11,771 nucleotides of DNA, taken from JBGLNJ01 sp964353405 (GTDB taxonomy: Bacteria > Chloroflexota > Anaerolineae > Fen-1058). Of this stretch, positions 6,221 through 11,771 are shown in pieces. Below the pieces are notes generated by a model, which worked only from the letters and a program-made list of their open reading frames with translations, was not told where the DNA came from and did no database searches. Position numbers and translations under genes: made by a program. The DNA lies in NCBI GenBank assembly GCA_964353405.1, contig CAYGWJ010000050.1:1-11771 (forward strand), read 5' to 3'. Each line of letters opens with the position of its first letter. Position 1 is the first letter of the stretch.

Positions 6221-6772
6221 TCAGTTGGGCAAGCTTTCGGATCTTTGCCAGATGATTACATCGAGATGTATCCTAGCCCAACCGTTCCCCATACCTCTTG
6301 CGAAGTCAGCAGCGAAACTCTGGTAACGGTCGCTGATGGGTCGAGTGAGGTGTTTGATAGCGTGCCATCTAGGGAAACGTACATCTCCTGCTTCTCGTGC
6401 TTTTCGTGTGAGAAAGTCACCGACTTGCCCGTCCAGTGGAATCTCCAGATAACTTTCAATTTTCTGCAGGCCATATACATTGCACAAGATGCGGTGGTAG
6501 TAAGCTTCGCCCAAAAGTAAATTGATAGCTTTTCGTGCAGTCCCCCAATGCTGTGCGCCTTTTGGCAAGCTCTCTTTCAGCAAATCTGTTTGTGCATTAA
6601 GCTCATCCTTAAAAGCCTCTTCGTCATCCGTTACAAATCTGCGTAAATCAAGTCTTACCAGAAAACTGCGTGCAGCTTCAGCGACACCTGGTGCTCCTTG
6701 ATTTCGTAGAGTAGCGGGATCAATCACGAGATGTGCTAGGCGAAACTGGTAGTTTTCTATAGTCGGTGGCAT
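6221..6772 (-). CDS. Protein of unknown function inside the Mo-enzyme operon
   Basis: A 183-residue soluble-looking protein with no signal peptide, membrane helix or metal-binding cysteine pattern. Recognisable stretches are WGTARKAINLLLGEAYYHRI (about 76-95), YLEIPLDGQVGDFL, RFPRWHAIKHLT and a C-terminal ARIHLDVIIWQR. I associate this pattern with a scattered uncharacterised family but cannot name it. It occupies the slot where a TorD/DmsD-type Mo-enzyme chaperone often sits and has a similar length, but I find no TorD signature, so that role is not assigned. The ATG at 6772 follows AGGGGTGAGG closely, and the gene starts 19 nt after the catalytic subunit stop. Its base composition looks lower in GC than its neighbours and it is flanked downstream by repeats, so it may be a late insertion. 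Confidence 0.75.
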   Translation of the reverse strand: MPPTIENYQFRLAHLVIDPATLRNQGAPGVAEAARSFLVRLDLRRFVTDDEEAFKDELNAQTDLLKESLPKGAQHWGTARKAINLLLGEAYYHRILCNVYGLQKIESYLEIPLDGQVGDFLTRKAREAGDVRFPRWHAIKHLTRPISDRYQSFAADFARGMGNGWARIHLDVIIWQRSESLPN

Positions 6773-6784
6773 GCCTCACCCCTT

Positions 6785-6812
6785 TCACGCATCACGCTTT
6801 ACGTTTCACGGT
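6785..6812 (-). repeat. CGTGAAACGTAAAGCGTGA word at the end of the Mo-enzyme gene
   Basis: This is the same word family as 5254-5317. Here it covers the stop codon and encodes the last residues of the catalytic subunit (TVKRKA). Confidence 0.6.
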
Positions 6813-8990
6813 CACAAACGTCTGGCTGAGCGCCTGCCCGCCGCTAACCGGATCTGTGATCGAAAGGTGCAGGTCGTTATCCGCTGCGCCCTTGCCGTAG
6901 GCGGTCTTTAATCCCTTGCTCACCTTGCCAAAGCCCTGCGTCATAAAGACGCAATCAGGCCGGATGCCTTCGGTGACGAACGCCTCGATCTCGACTTGAC
7001 CCACTTCGCTTTCGACGATCACCACATCGCTCGTCTTGATGCCCAGCTTGGCCGCTGGTTGCGTGTGGATCGTCAGGCGGCTCTTGGGATAAAGCTCGTT
7101 GAGCCACTTGTTGTTCTGCGTCGAAAACTGGGTATGCTGAGCCACCTTACCCGTGAGCAGGTAGAACTGATCGTCGGCCGGCCTGGGCGGCTCTTGCCAC
7201 GTCGGCACCGCCGGTTGATTCGCCTTGGCCAGCACCGACGACGCGATTTCGATCTTGCCGCTGGGCGTGTTCCATTTCGGCTCGCCCGCCTCTTCGGATT
7301 TGGGGGCAGCGTAAAAGCCTCTGGCTTTCATCTCTTCCAGCGTCATGCCCAGCGGAGCAATTTGCGTCCGAATGTAATCCTCTTCGTCCTGGTAGGCAAA
7401 GAAATCCTTCAAGCCCAGCCGCTCGCCCAACTGCTTGAAAATCCACAGCGCGGATCTGCTTTCGCCCAGCGGCTCGATGACGGGCTGGCGCAAGAACGCC
7501 AGGTTACCCATCGTCGCCAGCGGGTCATAACGTTCGAGGTACGACGCTTCCGGCAGCACCACGTCGCTGTACCACGCCGTGTCGTTCATCGAAACGTCCA
7601 CCGTCACCATCAGGTCGAGTTTGCTGATGGCGGCGAGTGTCTTTTTTCGCTCGGCGATGCTGTCCACCGGATTCTGGCGATAGACGAACCAGCCTTGGGC
7701 CTGATACGGCTGGCCTTCATAGATGCCGTCGCGCAATGCCTGGAACACGCCAATGTTCAATGGCACGAGCGGATATTTGTTGGGCACGCCGTCGAGCCGC
7801 GCTGCGTTGACGCGCGGATAGGGCGGCTGCGGCACCTGGCCCAGCGTGAGGTCGCCTTCGCCGGCAGGCGGCTGCAATCCCCCCGGCTTGTTCCAGTTGC
7901 CCATCAGCGCGTTGAGGATCGAAATCGCGCGCTCGGCCTGGAACGTGTTGACAAAGTTGCTCGTGCGCCAGTTCGGGTGCGCAAAGCCGTTGGGCCGCAC
8001 GTCGGAAAACTCGCGCGCGATCCGCTGAATGCGCTCCGCCTCGATGCCGCATATCGGCGCGGCCCACTCGGGCGTGTATTGGGTCACTTGCTTTTGAAGC
8101 TGGTCAAAACCGACGGTATACTTTACCACGAACGCTTCGTCGTAGCGTTTTTCGGCGATGATGACGTTGAGCAGCGCGAGGAAGAACGCCAGGTCGGTGC
8201 CCGGTCGAACGGGCAGCCACTCGGTCGCCTTGCTGGCCGTCACCGTAAAGCGTGGATCGAGCAGCACGACCTTGACGCCGCGCGAGATCGCCGCGACCAA
8301 ATCCTGCGTCTCGCTGTTGCTGATGGCTTCCATCAAGTTGCGCCCGGCGTAGATGATGTACTTGGCGTTGTCGTAGTCGCGGCCCGGCTCTTCCAATCCA
8401 TAGGTCATCAGCCCGGCCATGATCATCGCGTTGAAGCACAGGCTGCGTTGGGTGCCATAGTTCGGGCTGCCGTAAGCCCGCATCAAGTTCTCGAACTGCG
8501 TCTGCGCCAGGTTGTGCGTGCTGGAAAAGACCATGCCCTCCGGCCCGGCGGATTGCTTGATCGCCGTCATCTTGTCCGCGACGTAGCCCAGCGCCTCGTC
8601 CCACGACGCGCGGCGGAACAAGCCACTGCCGCGATCTCCGGCGCGAATGAGCGGGAACTGGATGCGGTCGGGGTCATACGCCGTCATCACACCCGCCTGG
8701 CCACGCGGGCACAACAAGCCGCGCGAGTGCGGATGATCGGGGTTGCCTTCGAGCTTGCGCAGTTTGCCATTCTCGATGCGTGCACGCAACCCGCAGCGCC
8801 ATACACACATCTCGCACAGGCTCGTCACGTAGCGGGTCGGTGTGCCGGCGACGGCCGTCAAGCGTTTCTGGATTTGCTTGGGCGAAAGATCGCCCAGCAG
8901 GAATGCTCCCGCCGCCAGCCCGCCGCTTGCCTTGAGAAAGCTTCGGCGCGAGATAGGTTTGTTCAATACGTTGTCTTTTGGAGTGTTCAT
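6792..8990 (-). CDS. Tat-exported molybdopterin oxidoreductase, polysulfide/thiosulfate reductase (PsrA/PhsA)-like catalytic subunit
   Basis: A 732-residue protein, close to the length of PsrA/PhsA. It begins with a twin-arginine signal (SRRSFLK, 14-20), so the enzyme works outside the cytoplasmic membrane. The N-terminal [4Fe-4S] site is C59-x2-C62-x3-C66 with C94 in CPRG. The likely molybdenum ligand is C185 in RSLCFNA, as in sulfur-compound reductases rather than the Ser of DMSO reductase or a Sec/Cys formate dehydrogenase pattern. The C-terminal MopB dinucleotide-binding domain starts near YLLTGKVAQHTQFSTQ. With the ferredoxin and b-type subunits downstream it forms a three-subunit quinone-linked complex. 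Thiosulfate, polysulfide or tetrathionate are candidate substrates, and the sulfur transporters upstream support a sulfur role. The ATG at 8990 has only a weak ribosome binding site. Confidence 0.92.
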   Translation of the reverse strand: MNTPKDNVLNKPISRRSFLKASGGLAAGAFLLGDLSPKQIQKRLTAVAGTPTRYVTSLCEMCVWRCGLRARIENGKLRKLEGNPDHPHSRGLLCPRGQAGVMTAYDPDRIQFPLIRAGDRGSGLFRRASWDEALGYVADKMTAIKQSAGPEGMVFSSTHNLAQTQFENLMRAYGSPNYGTQRSLCFNAMIMAGLMTYGLEEPGRDYDNAKYIIYAGRNLMEAISNSETQDLVAAISRGVKVVLLDPRFTVTASKATEWLPVRPGTDLAFFLALLNVIIAEKRYDEAFVVKYTVGFDQLQKQVTQYTPEWAAPICGIEAERIQRIAREFSDVRPNGFAHPNWRTSNFVNTFQAERAISILNALMGNWNKPGGLQPPAGEGDLTLGQVPQPPYPRVNAARLDGVPNKYPLVPLNIGVFQALRDGIYEGQPYQAQGWFVYRQNPVDSIAERKKTLAAISKLDLMVTVDVSMNDTAWYSDVVLPEASYLERYDPLATMGNLAFLRQPVIEPLGESRSALWIFKQLGERLGLKDFFAYQDEEDYIRTQIAPLGMTLEEMKARGFYAAPKSEEAGEPKWNTPSGKIEIASSVLAKANQPAVPTWQEPPRPADDQFYLLTGKVAQHTQFSTQNNKWLNELYPKSRLTIHTQPAAKLGIKTSDVVIVESEVGQVEIEAFVTEGIRPDCVFMTQGFGKVSKGLKTAYGKGAADNDLHLSITDPVSGGQALSQTFVTVKRKA

Positions 8991-8997
8991 TGACTAT

Positions 8998-9054
8998 TCC
9001 GTATTGCGTAATGGGTACTGCGTAAACGGAATACGCGGCACGCAATACGCAGTA
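8998..9054. repeat. CGTATT/AATACG word repeat between transporter and Mo-enzyme genes
   Basis: Interleaved words such as CGTATTGCGTA, CTGCGTA, GGAATACG and GCAATACGCAGTA fill nearly all of the 64-nt gap. No clear Shine-Dalgarno for the Mo-enzyme start survives in it. Confidence 0.6.
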
Positions 9055-9618
9055 TTATTCAGCTACCTTATCCTTGCGCACACCGATCTTGCGCTCCAGG
9101 AAATAGAACAGAATCAACACGATTTCCGCAAACAGGAGCGCCATCAACATCGCATTCAAGTTCCACAGCGTGGGTAAAATCGTGCTGCCATAGTCGGCGA
9201 TCCTTTGAATGCCCGCGAACAAATTTGGATAGAGCGCCGCGTATACACCCGCGCCCACCAGGAATCCCAACAGACCCGGAATGAGATAATCGAGCTTACC
9301 TTCGCCGCTCCCGGCGGCGCAAGTGCCCGGTCAGTATCCCACCGCGGACATGCCAAAGCCAAAGATCAGCCCGCCGATGAGATTGCCCGCAATGACGGTG
9401 GCAGGCGCTTTGGGCAGTGGACACACACCGAGCGCATTCAGCCCGAACAGGCCGAGCATCGCCACGACGAGCGTCGTCAGCATGAATTTCAAAACGGCCA
9501 GATCGGTGAAGCGATAGACGTTGACGATCTTGTGATACTTTGTTAATCCCGCCTTGTTCAGCGTAAAGCCAAAGCCCGCGCCGAGCACGACGGCTCCGAG
9601 AATGCTTCCGAATGTCAT
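9055..9618 (-). CDS. YeeE/YedE half-transporter with in-frame UGA (candidate selenoprotein)
   Basis: 187 residues if the TGA at 9331-9333 is read through. The ATG at 9618 has an excellent ribosome binding site (GGAGGAGG, seven nt spacing) and lies 1 nt after the stop of the sister gene. It is predicted to be a polytopic membrane protein of the YeeE/YedE (DUF395) family, whose studied members move thiosulfate or other sulfur species through conserved membrane cysteines. Residues 86-95 (FGFGMSAVGY) run straight into UGA and then PGTCAAGSGEGKLDYLIPGL; the family has Cys at the UGA position (GYCPGT). Codon 96 would therefore be selenocysteine, with C100 four residues later. Downstream of it 91 codons remain open and continue the family fold to a TAA at 9055. 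Without readthrough the product would be a 95-residue fragment. Loss by point mutation or a sequencing error is the alternative. Confidence 0.8.
9298..9324 (-). promoter_or_regulatory. Candidate bacterial SECIS hairpin just after the in-frame UGA
   Basis: In the mRNA, bases 12-17 after the UGA (CGCCGC) pair perfectly with bases 23-28 (GCGGCG), closing a 5-nt loop CGGGA. Below a G-A mismatch four further pairs (bases 7-10 with 30-33, one of them U-G) extend the stem. The loop starts 17 nt after the UGA and has G as its second base. From memory this meets the bacterial SECIS consensus: loop 16-37 nt away, a 4-16 bp upper stem, and a G in the first two loop positions. GC-rich coding DNA can form hairpins by chance, so this is supportive, not decisive. 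Confidence 0.55.
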
Positions 9619-9619
9619 T

Positions 9620-10174
9620 CTAGTACCTCCTCCCGTAGATGATGAGAGCGGTGGGAATGCCCGCCGCGAACATGCCCGCCATGAACAGGAACGCCGACGG
9701 CGCGAGTTGCAGCCCGCCCGAAATCGCCAGGCCGCTCGTGCAACCGTTCGCCAGCCCCGCGCCGACCTCGAGCACAATTGCACCGAGGAATGCCAGCACC
9801 CAGCGCTTGACCCGGCTCGTGCCAAAGACGGCCGTCCACTGCTTGTCCGGCATCGTGCGCAGTTTCCACGTCCCCGACGTGAGCGCGCCGATCCCGCCGC
9901 CCAAGATCGTGCCGAGGATCAGCCACACTTGCCAACCGATTTCAGGCCGCATGAGGTTGACCCAATACGAGTTGTTGATCAAGCTGGGCGGAGCCTGGCG
10001 GCCAATCATGCCCAGCGACTTGCCCAACGCGCCCACCATGCTCTCGAACGCGCCCGATGCGCCGAGCGTCTGGTTCGCCAACCACATCGAAAGAATCGCC
10101 ACCAGCCCGAGACCGACTCCGGCCACGTAAGGCGACCATTCGTCCTTTCTAATGTACGCGATGATTTTGTTCAT
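9620..10174 (-). CDS. YeeE/YedE half-transporter, first subunit
   Basis: A 184-residue membrane protein with about four to five hydrophobic helices and the family signature GLANGCTSG, whose C145 corresponds to the conserved translocation cysteine of this family. Half-size YeeE/YedE proteins are commonly encoded in pairs (PmpA/PmpB-like), one with GCTSG and one with GYCPGT; this gene and the next make such a pair. The ATG at 10174 follows GGAGG by five nt, 17 nt after the triheme cytochrome stop. The cytoplasmic N-terminus (MNKIIAYIRKDEWSPY) and a loop around residues 103-124 carry positive charges. The likely cargo is thiosulfate or another sulfur (or selenium) species, inferred from family only. 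Confidence 0.88.
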   Translation of the reverse strand: MNKIIAYIRKDEWSPYVAGVGLGLVAILSMWLANQTLGASGAFESMVGALGKSLGMIGRQAPPSLINNSYWVNLMRPEIGWQVWLILGTILGGGIGALTSGTWKLRTMPDKQWTAVFGTSRVKRWVLAFLGAIVLEVGAGLANGCTSGLAISGGLQLAPSAFLFMAGMFAAGIPTALIIYGRRY

Positions 10175-10191
10175 TCGCTCCTCCTTTTGAC

Positions 10192-11136
10192 TCAGTGGCC
10201 TTGCGCCAACGCCAATAGCAATTCGCGCTCGCGCGGGCCAAGCTTGCGCACATCCTCGATCAGCTTGAGGTCAATCTTGCCCAGCGCCTGAAGCGCCTCG
10301 TCTCCATGCGATGGATCCGAGAGCACATGCGCAATCGCCTTGATTGTGCGTGGGTCGGCCCTGGCCAACATCGGCAACACTTGTTCCAGTTCAGGTTTGG
10401 CCTTGACCAGATCGGCCCAATTATCGGGCAACGGCGTGCCGCGATACGCGCTGGCGACGGCGGGTTGCGCCTGCCATGCGGTGAGCTTTCGCAAGCCGCC
10501 TTCACCAGCAAACACAATCACCACGCCGACGATCAACACCAAGACGACCAGCACGCCCAAAACAATGTTGCCCACATTGACGGTGCTGGGATTGGCTTCC
10601 AGGTTCGGTTTGGGCTGATTGAAGTCAACGATTTGCCCACTCGCGGGTGGCGGAGCGGCTGGTTTGGATTGCGCGGCGGGAGCCGCGGGTTGTGCCGGTG
10701 CAACGGCAGTCGCCGCCGGAGCTTGGCCGCCACTCGAGGCAGCGGGTGGCTGCGCCGCGCCGCCGCCAACTTGCATGCCGACTGCGATGTACTTGTCCGC
10801 GCGCGCCGAAAAGTCTTGATGGCACATCCCGCCGCAGGACGCCTTGAGGTTGTCGCCCGGCTTGACCATGCCGACGTGCGCCTTATCCTTGTCGGTGGCC
10901 TGGACGTTGCCCGCGTGGCAGAACTCGCAATAGTCGTTCGCCGCGTGATCAATGTGCCACTGGCCTTTTTTCGCCACCGGGTCTTTGCCCTGCACTTCGT
11001 GGCAGTTCTTGCACGAGCTGGCCTGCGAACCGCACTGCGCGGACGCATCCTGCTGCGGCGTTGCCATCCAGACCATGATGGGCAGCGCCAATCCAATCGT
11101 GATGAGGACAAGCAGTTTGAATAATCGTGGACTCAT
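10192..11136 (-). CDS. Membrane-anchored triheme-type cytochrome c with Pro/Ala linker and second membrane helix
   Basis: A 314-residue protein starting at ATG 11136, which overlaps the regulator stop as ATGA and has GGAGG six nt upstream; the ATG at 11157 lacks such a site. An N-terminal hydrophobic segment (8-25) precedes a small heme domain with CKNCH (42-46), CEFCH (70-74) and CGGMCH (101-106). The last has a three-residue spacer, so heme attachment there is uncertain. A Pro/Ala-rich tether (about 127-165) leads to a second membrane helix (189-211), which would place the last hundred residues in the cytoplasm. That tail is helical and charged, without a domain I recognise. Standing directly before the transporter pair, it may exchange electrons with a redox-active transporter or with the Mo complex; both ideas are inference. 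Confidence 0.85.
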   Translation of the reverse strand: MSPRLFKLLVLITIGLALPIMVWMATPQQDASAQCGSQASSCKNCHEVQGKDPVAKKGQWHIDHAANDYCEFCHAGNVQATDKDKAHVGMVKPGDNLKASCGGMCHQDFSARADKYIAVGMQVGGGAAQPPAASSGGQAPAATAVAPAQPAAPAAQSKPAAPPPASGQIVDFNQPKPNLEANPSTVNVGNIVLGVLVVLVLIVGVVIVFAGEGGLRKLTAWQAQPAVASAYRGTPLPDNWADLVKAKPELEQVLPMLARADPRTIKAIAHVLSDPSHGDEALQALGKIDLKLIEDVRKLGPRERELLLALAQGH

Positions 11137-11504
11137 CCTTTGCCTCCTATCGGCCATGAAATGAGATTGAGAACTTGGAGCGCCTCGGCCAATTGTGCGC
11201 GCCGAGCCAATTGGTCCCCCAGCAGTTCACGCATTAGGTCAAGCGCTTTGAGCACACGCTTGTCGGCCAGCGAGTAAACGACATTCGCGCCTTCGCGCGT
11301 GGCCACTGCTATACCGCGCTCACGGAGGACTTTGAGGTGGCGAGAGACATTCGGCTGGGAAAGCTTCAGTTCGGTCGCCAGTTCGCCGACGTTTCTAGGA
11401 CCTTCAGCCAGAGTGTATAACAGCATGATCCGTGTGGGGTCGGCCAGTGCCTGGCAGAACTGGGCATGCAGTTCGCAGATTTCAGATTCAGGTGGTCGCG
11501 TCAT
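11133..11504 (-). CDS. ArsR-family winged-helix transcriptional regulator
   Basis: A 123-residue regulator with the typical ArsR core: ALADPTRIMLLYTLAEGPRN leading into a helix-turn-helix (VGELATELKLSQPNVSRHLKVLRERGIA) and a wing (REGANVVYSL). Two cysteines close to the N-terminus (C10 and C17, in ICELHAQFC) could sense a thiophilic metal or reactive sulfur. They do not match the cysteine positions I recall for SqrR/BigR/YgaV, so the inducer is open. The start at 11504 follows GAGG by six nt; an upstream TTG (11528) is possible but lies inside the operator-like palindrome. Its stop overlaps the cytochrome start, so it is co-transcribed and probably autoregulates the whole operon, repressing until its signal appears. 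Confidence 0.92.
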   Translation of the reverse strand: MTRPPESEICELHAQFCQALADPTRIMLLYTLAEGPRNVGELATELKLSQPNVSRHLKVLRERGIAVATREGANVVYSLADKRVLKALDLMRELLGDQLARRAQLAEALQVLNLISWPIGGKG

Positions 11505-11527
11505 AGTTTTCCTCGGCTTATGCGTCA

Positions 11528-11546
11528 ATACACTTATGAGAATATA
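11528..11546 (-). promoter_or_regulatory. Candidate ArsR operator overlapping a -10 box
   Basis: The imperfect 18-bp palindrome ATAttCTcATaAGtgTAT (11528-11545, 12 of 18 symmetric positions) lies 24 nt before the regulator start and overlaps a good -10 box TATATT (11541-11546) on the minus strand. The matching -35 is weak. The placement is what an autorepressing ArsR protein would use. Confidence 0.4.
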
Positions 11547-11609
11547 GTTGACCGTGAAAAGTGTAACATAGTCGCGCCAATGTTTTAGTGCGCGGCGTCA
11601 CAGATTGCA

Positions 11610-11625
11610 GGTGACATTCGTCACA
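11610..11625. promoter_or_regulatory. CRP/FNR-like palindrome
   Basis: GGTGA-N6-TCACA differs from the CRP-family consensus TGTGA-N6-TCACA by one base. It sits about 65 bp upstream of the -10 box of the regulator operon, a plausible activator position. Another GTCAC half-site lies just before it at 11597-11601. Confidence 0.35.
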
Positions 11626-11666
11626 GGTATACTCAGACTCCAAGCAAAAGCGACATTTGAACTGCT

Positions 11667-11744
11667 GGTGTGACAAAATCTCGGCTGGCAAGAGGCAAAA
11701 ACAGCTTGGATTTAGAACGCATGGTCTAGAGATTTTGTCACACC
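11667..11744. repeat. Perfect 16-bp inverted repeat pair (possible MITE-like element)
   Basis: GGTGTGACAAAATCTC (11667-11682) and its exact reverse complement (11729-11744) flank a 46-nt centre, 78 bp in all, with symmetry ending sharply at both edges. No open frame lies inside. It could be a small non-autonomous mobile element, a long-loop hairpin, or paired protein binding sites. Confidence 0.7.
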
Positions 11745-11771
11745 TAACGTTGCGATGTCAACTTTGCCGGT

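Noticed and set aside
6221..6772. TorD/DmsD-type chaperone
   Set aside because: Position and length fit, but I see no TorD sequence signature, so the function is left open.
6996..8993. Long plus-strand open frame (about 665 codons) opposite the Mo-enzyme gene
   Set aside because: It mirrors the strong codon bias of the true gene. The translation is Arg/His-rich without domains, whereas the minus strand has clear Tat, Fe-S and MopB motifs.
9055..9330. Separate small membrane protein starting at TTG 9270
   Set aside because: It is in the same frame as the upstream YeeE/YedE part, continues that family fold, and the TTG lacks a ribosome binding site. It is better read as the downstream part of one gene with an in-frame UGA.
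9055..9618. Altered genetic code with UGA as a sense codon
   Set aside because: TGA terminates many genes here (the ArsR regulator, both multiheme cytochromes, the Mo subunit, cytochrome b, Rieske, FmdE), so a global reassignment does not fit.

Overview
The window reads as one long block of thirteen genes, all on the minus strand (transcribed from about 11.5 kb down to 0.24 kb). They encode an anaerobic-type redox cluster: an ArsR regulator, a membrane triheme cytochrome, a pair of half-size YeeE/YedE sulfur transporters, a Tat-exported molybdopterin oxidoreductase of the polysulfide/thiosulfate reductase (PsrA/PhsA) type with its four-cluster ferredoxin and b-type cytochrome subunits, a lipoprotein cytochrome c, and then a cytochrome-bc-like module (fused cytochrome b, nine-heme cytochrome c, Rieske protein) followed by an FmdE-family protein. 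One 183-residue protein of unknown function sits inside the oxidoreductase genes.

The most striking point is at 9331-9333. The second YeeE/YedE half-transporter (9055-9618) is interrupted by a single in-frame TGA exactly where the family carries the cysteine of its Gly-Tyr-Cys-Pro-Gly-Thr motif. The frame stays open for another 91 codons of good family sequence. A GC-rich hairpin with its apical loop 17 nt after the UGA fits the bacterial SECIS pattern. UGA is the ordinary stop of most genes here, so the simplest biological reading is selenocysteine rather than a changed genetic code. A point mutation or base-calling error remains possible.

Layout by region: 11529-11771 holds the control region (an ArsR-type palindrome over a -10 box, a CRP/FNR-like palindrome, and a perfect 16-bp inverted repeat pair). 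9055-11504 holds the regulator, triheme cytochrome and transporters. 4452-8990 holds the Mo oxidoreductase complex and the unknown protein. 3997-4413 is the lipoprotein cytochrome c. 881-3925 is the bc-like module, and 242-865 is FmdE. 1-241 has no confident gene.

Inferred joint function: a sulfur compound (thiosulfate, polysulfide or similar) is handled outside the membrane by the Mo enzyme and moved by the YeeE/YedE pair, with electrons exchanged with quinone through the b-type subunit and through the bc-like complex, using multiheme and monoheme cytochromes as carriers. The substrate and the direction of electron flow cannot be decided from sequence.

Organism: a bacterium of roughly 58-60% GC by eye. 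Gene junctions are littered with short repeated words (CAAATCTCAAAT, GTGATCA, CGTGAAACGTAAAACG, palindromic GC elements), a style I associate with Chloroflexota (Anaerolineae-like) genomes. That assignment is a guess from style, not from a marker gene.
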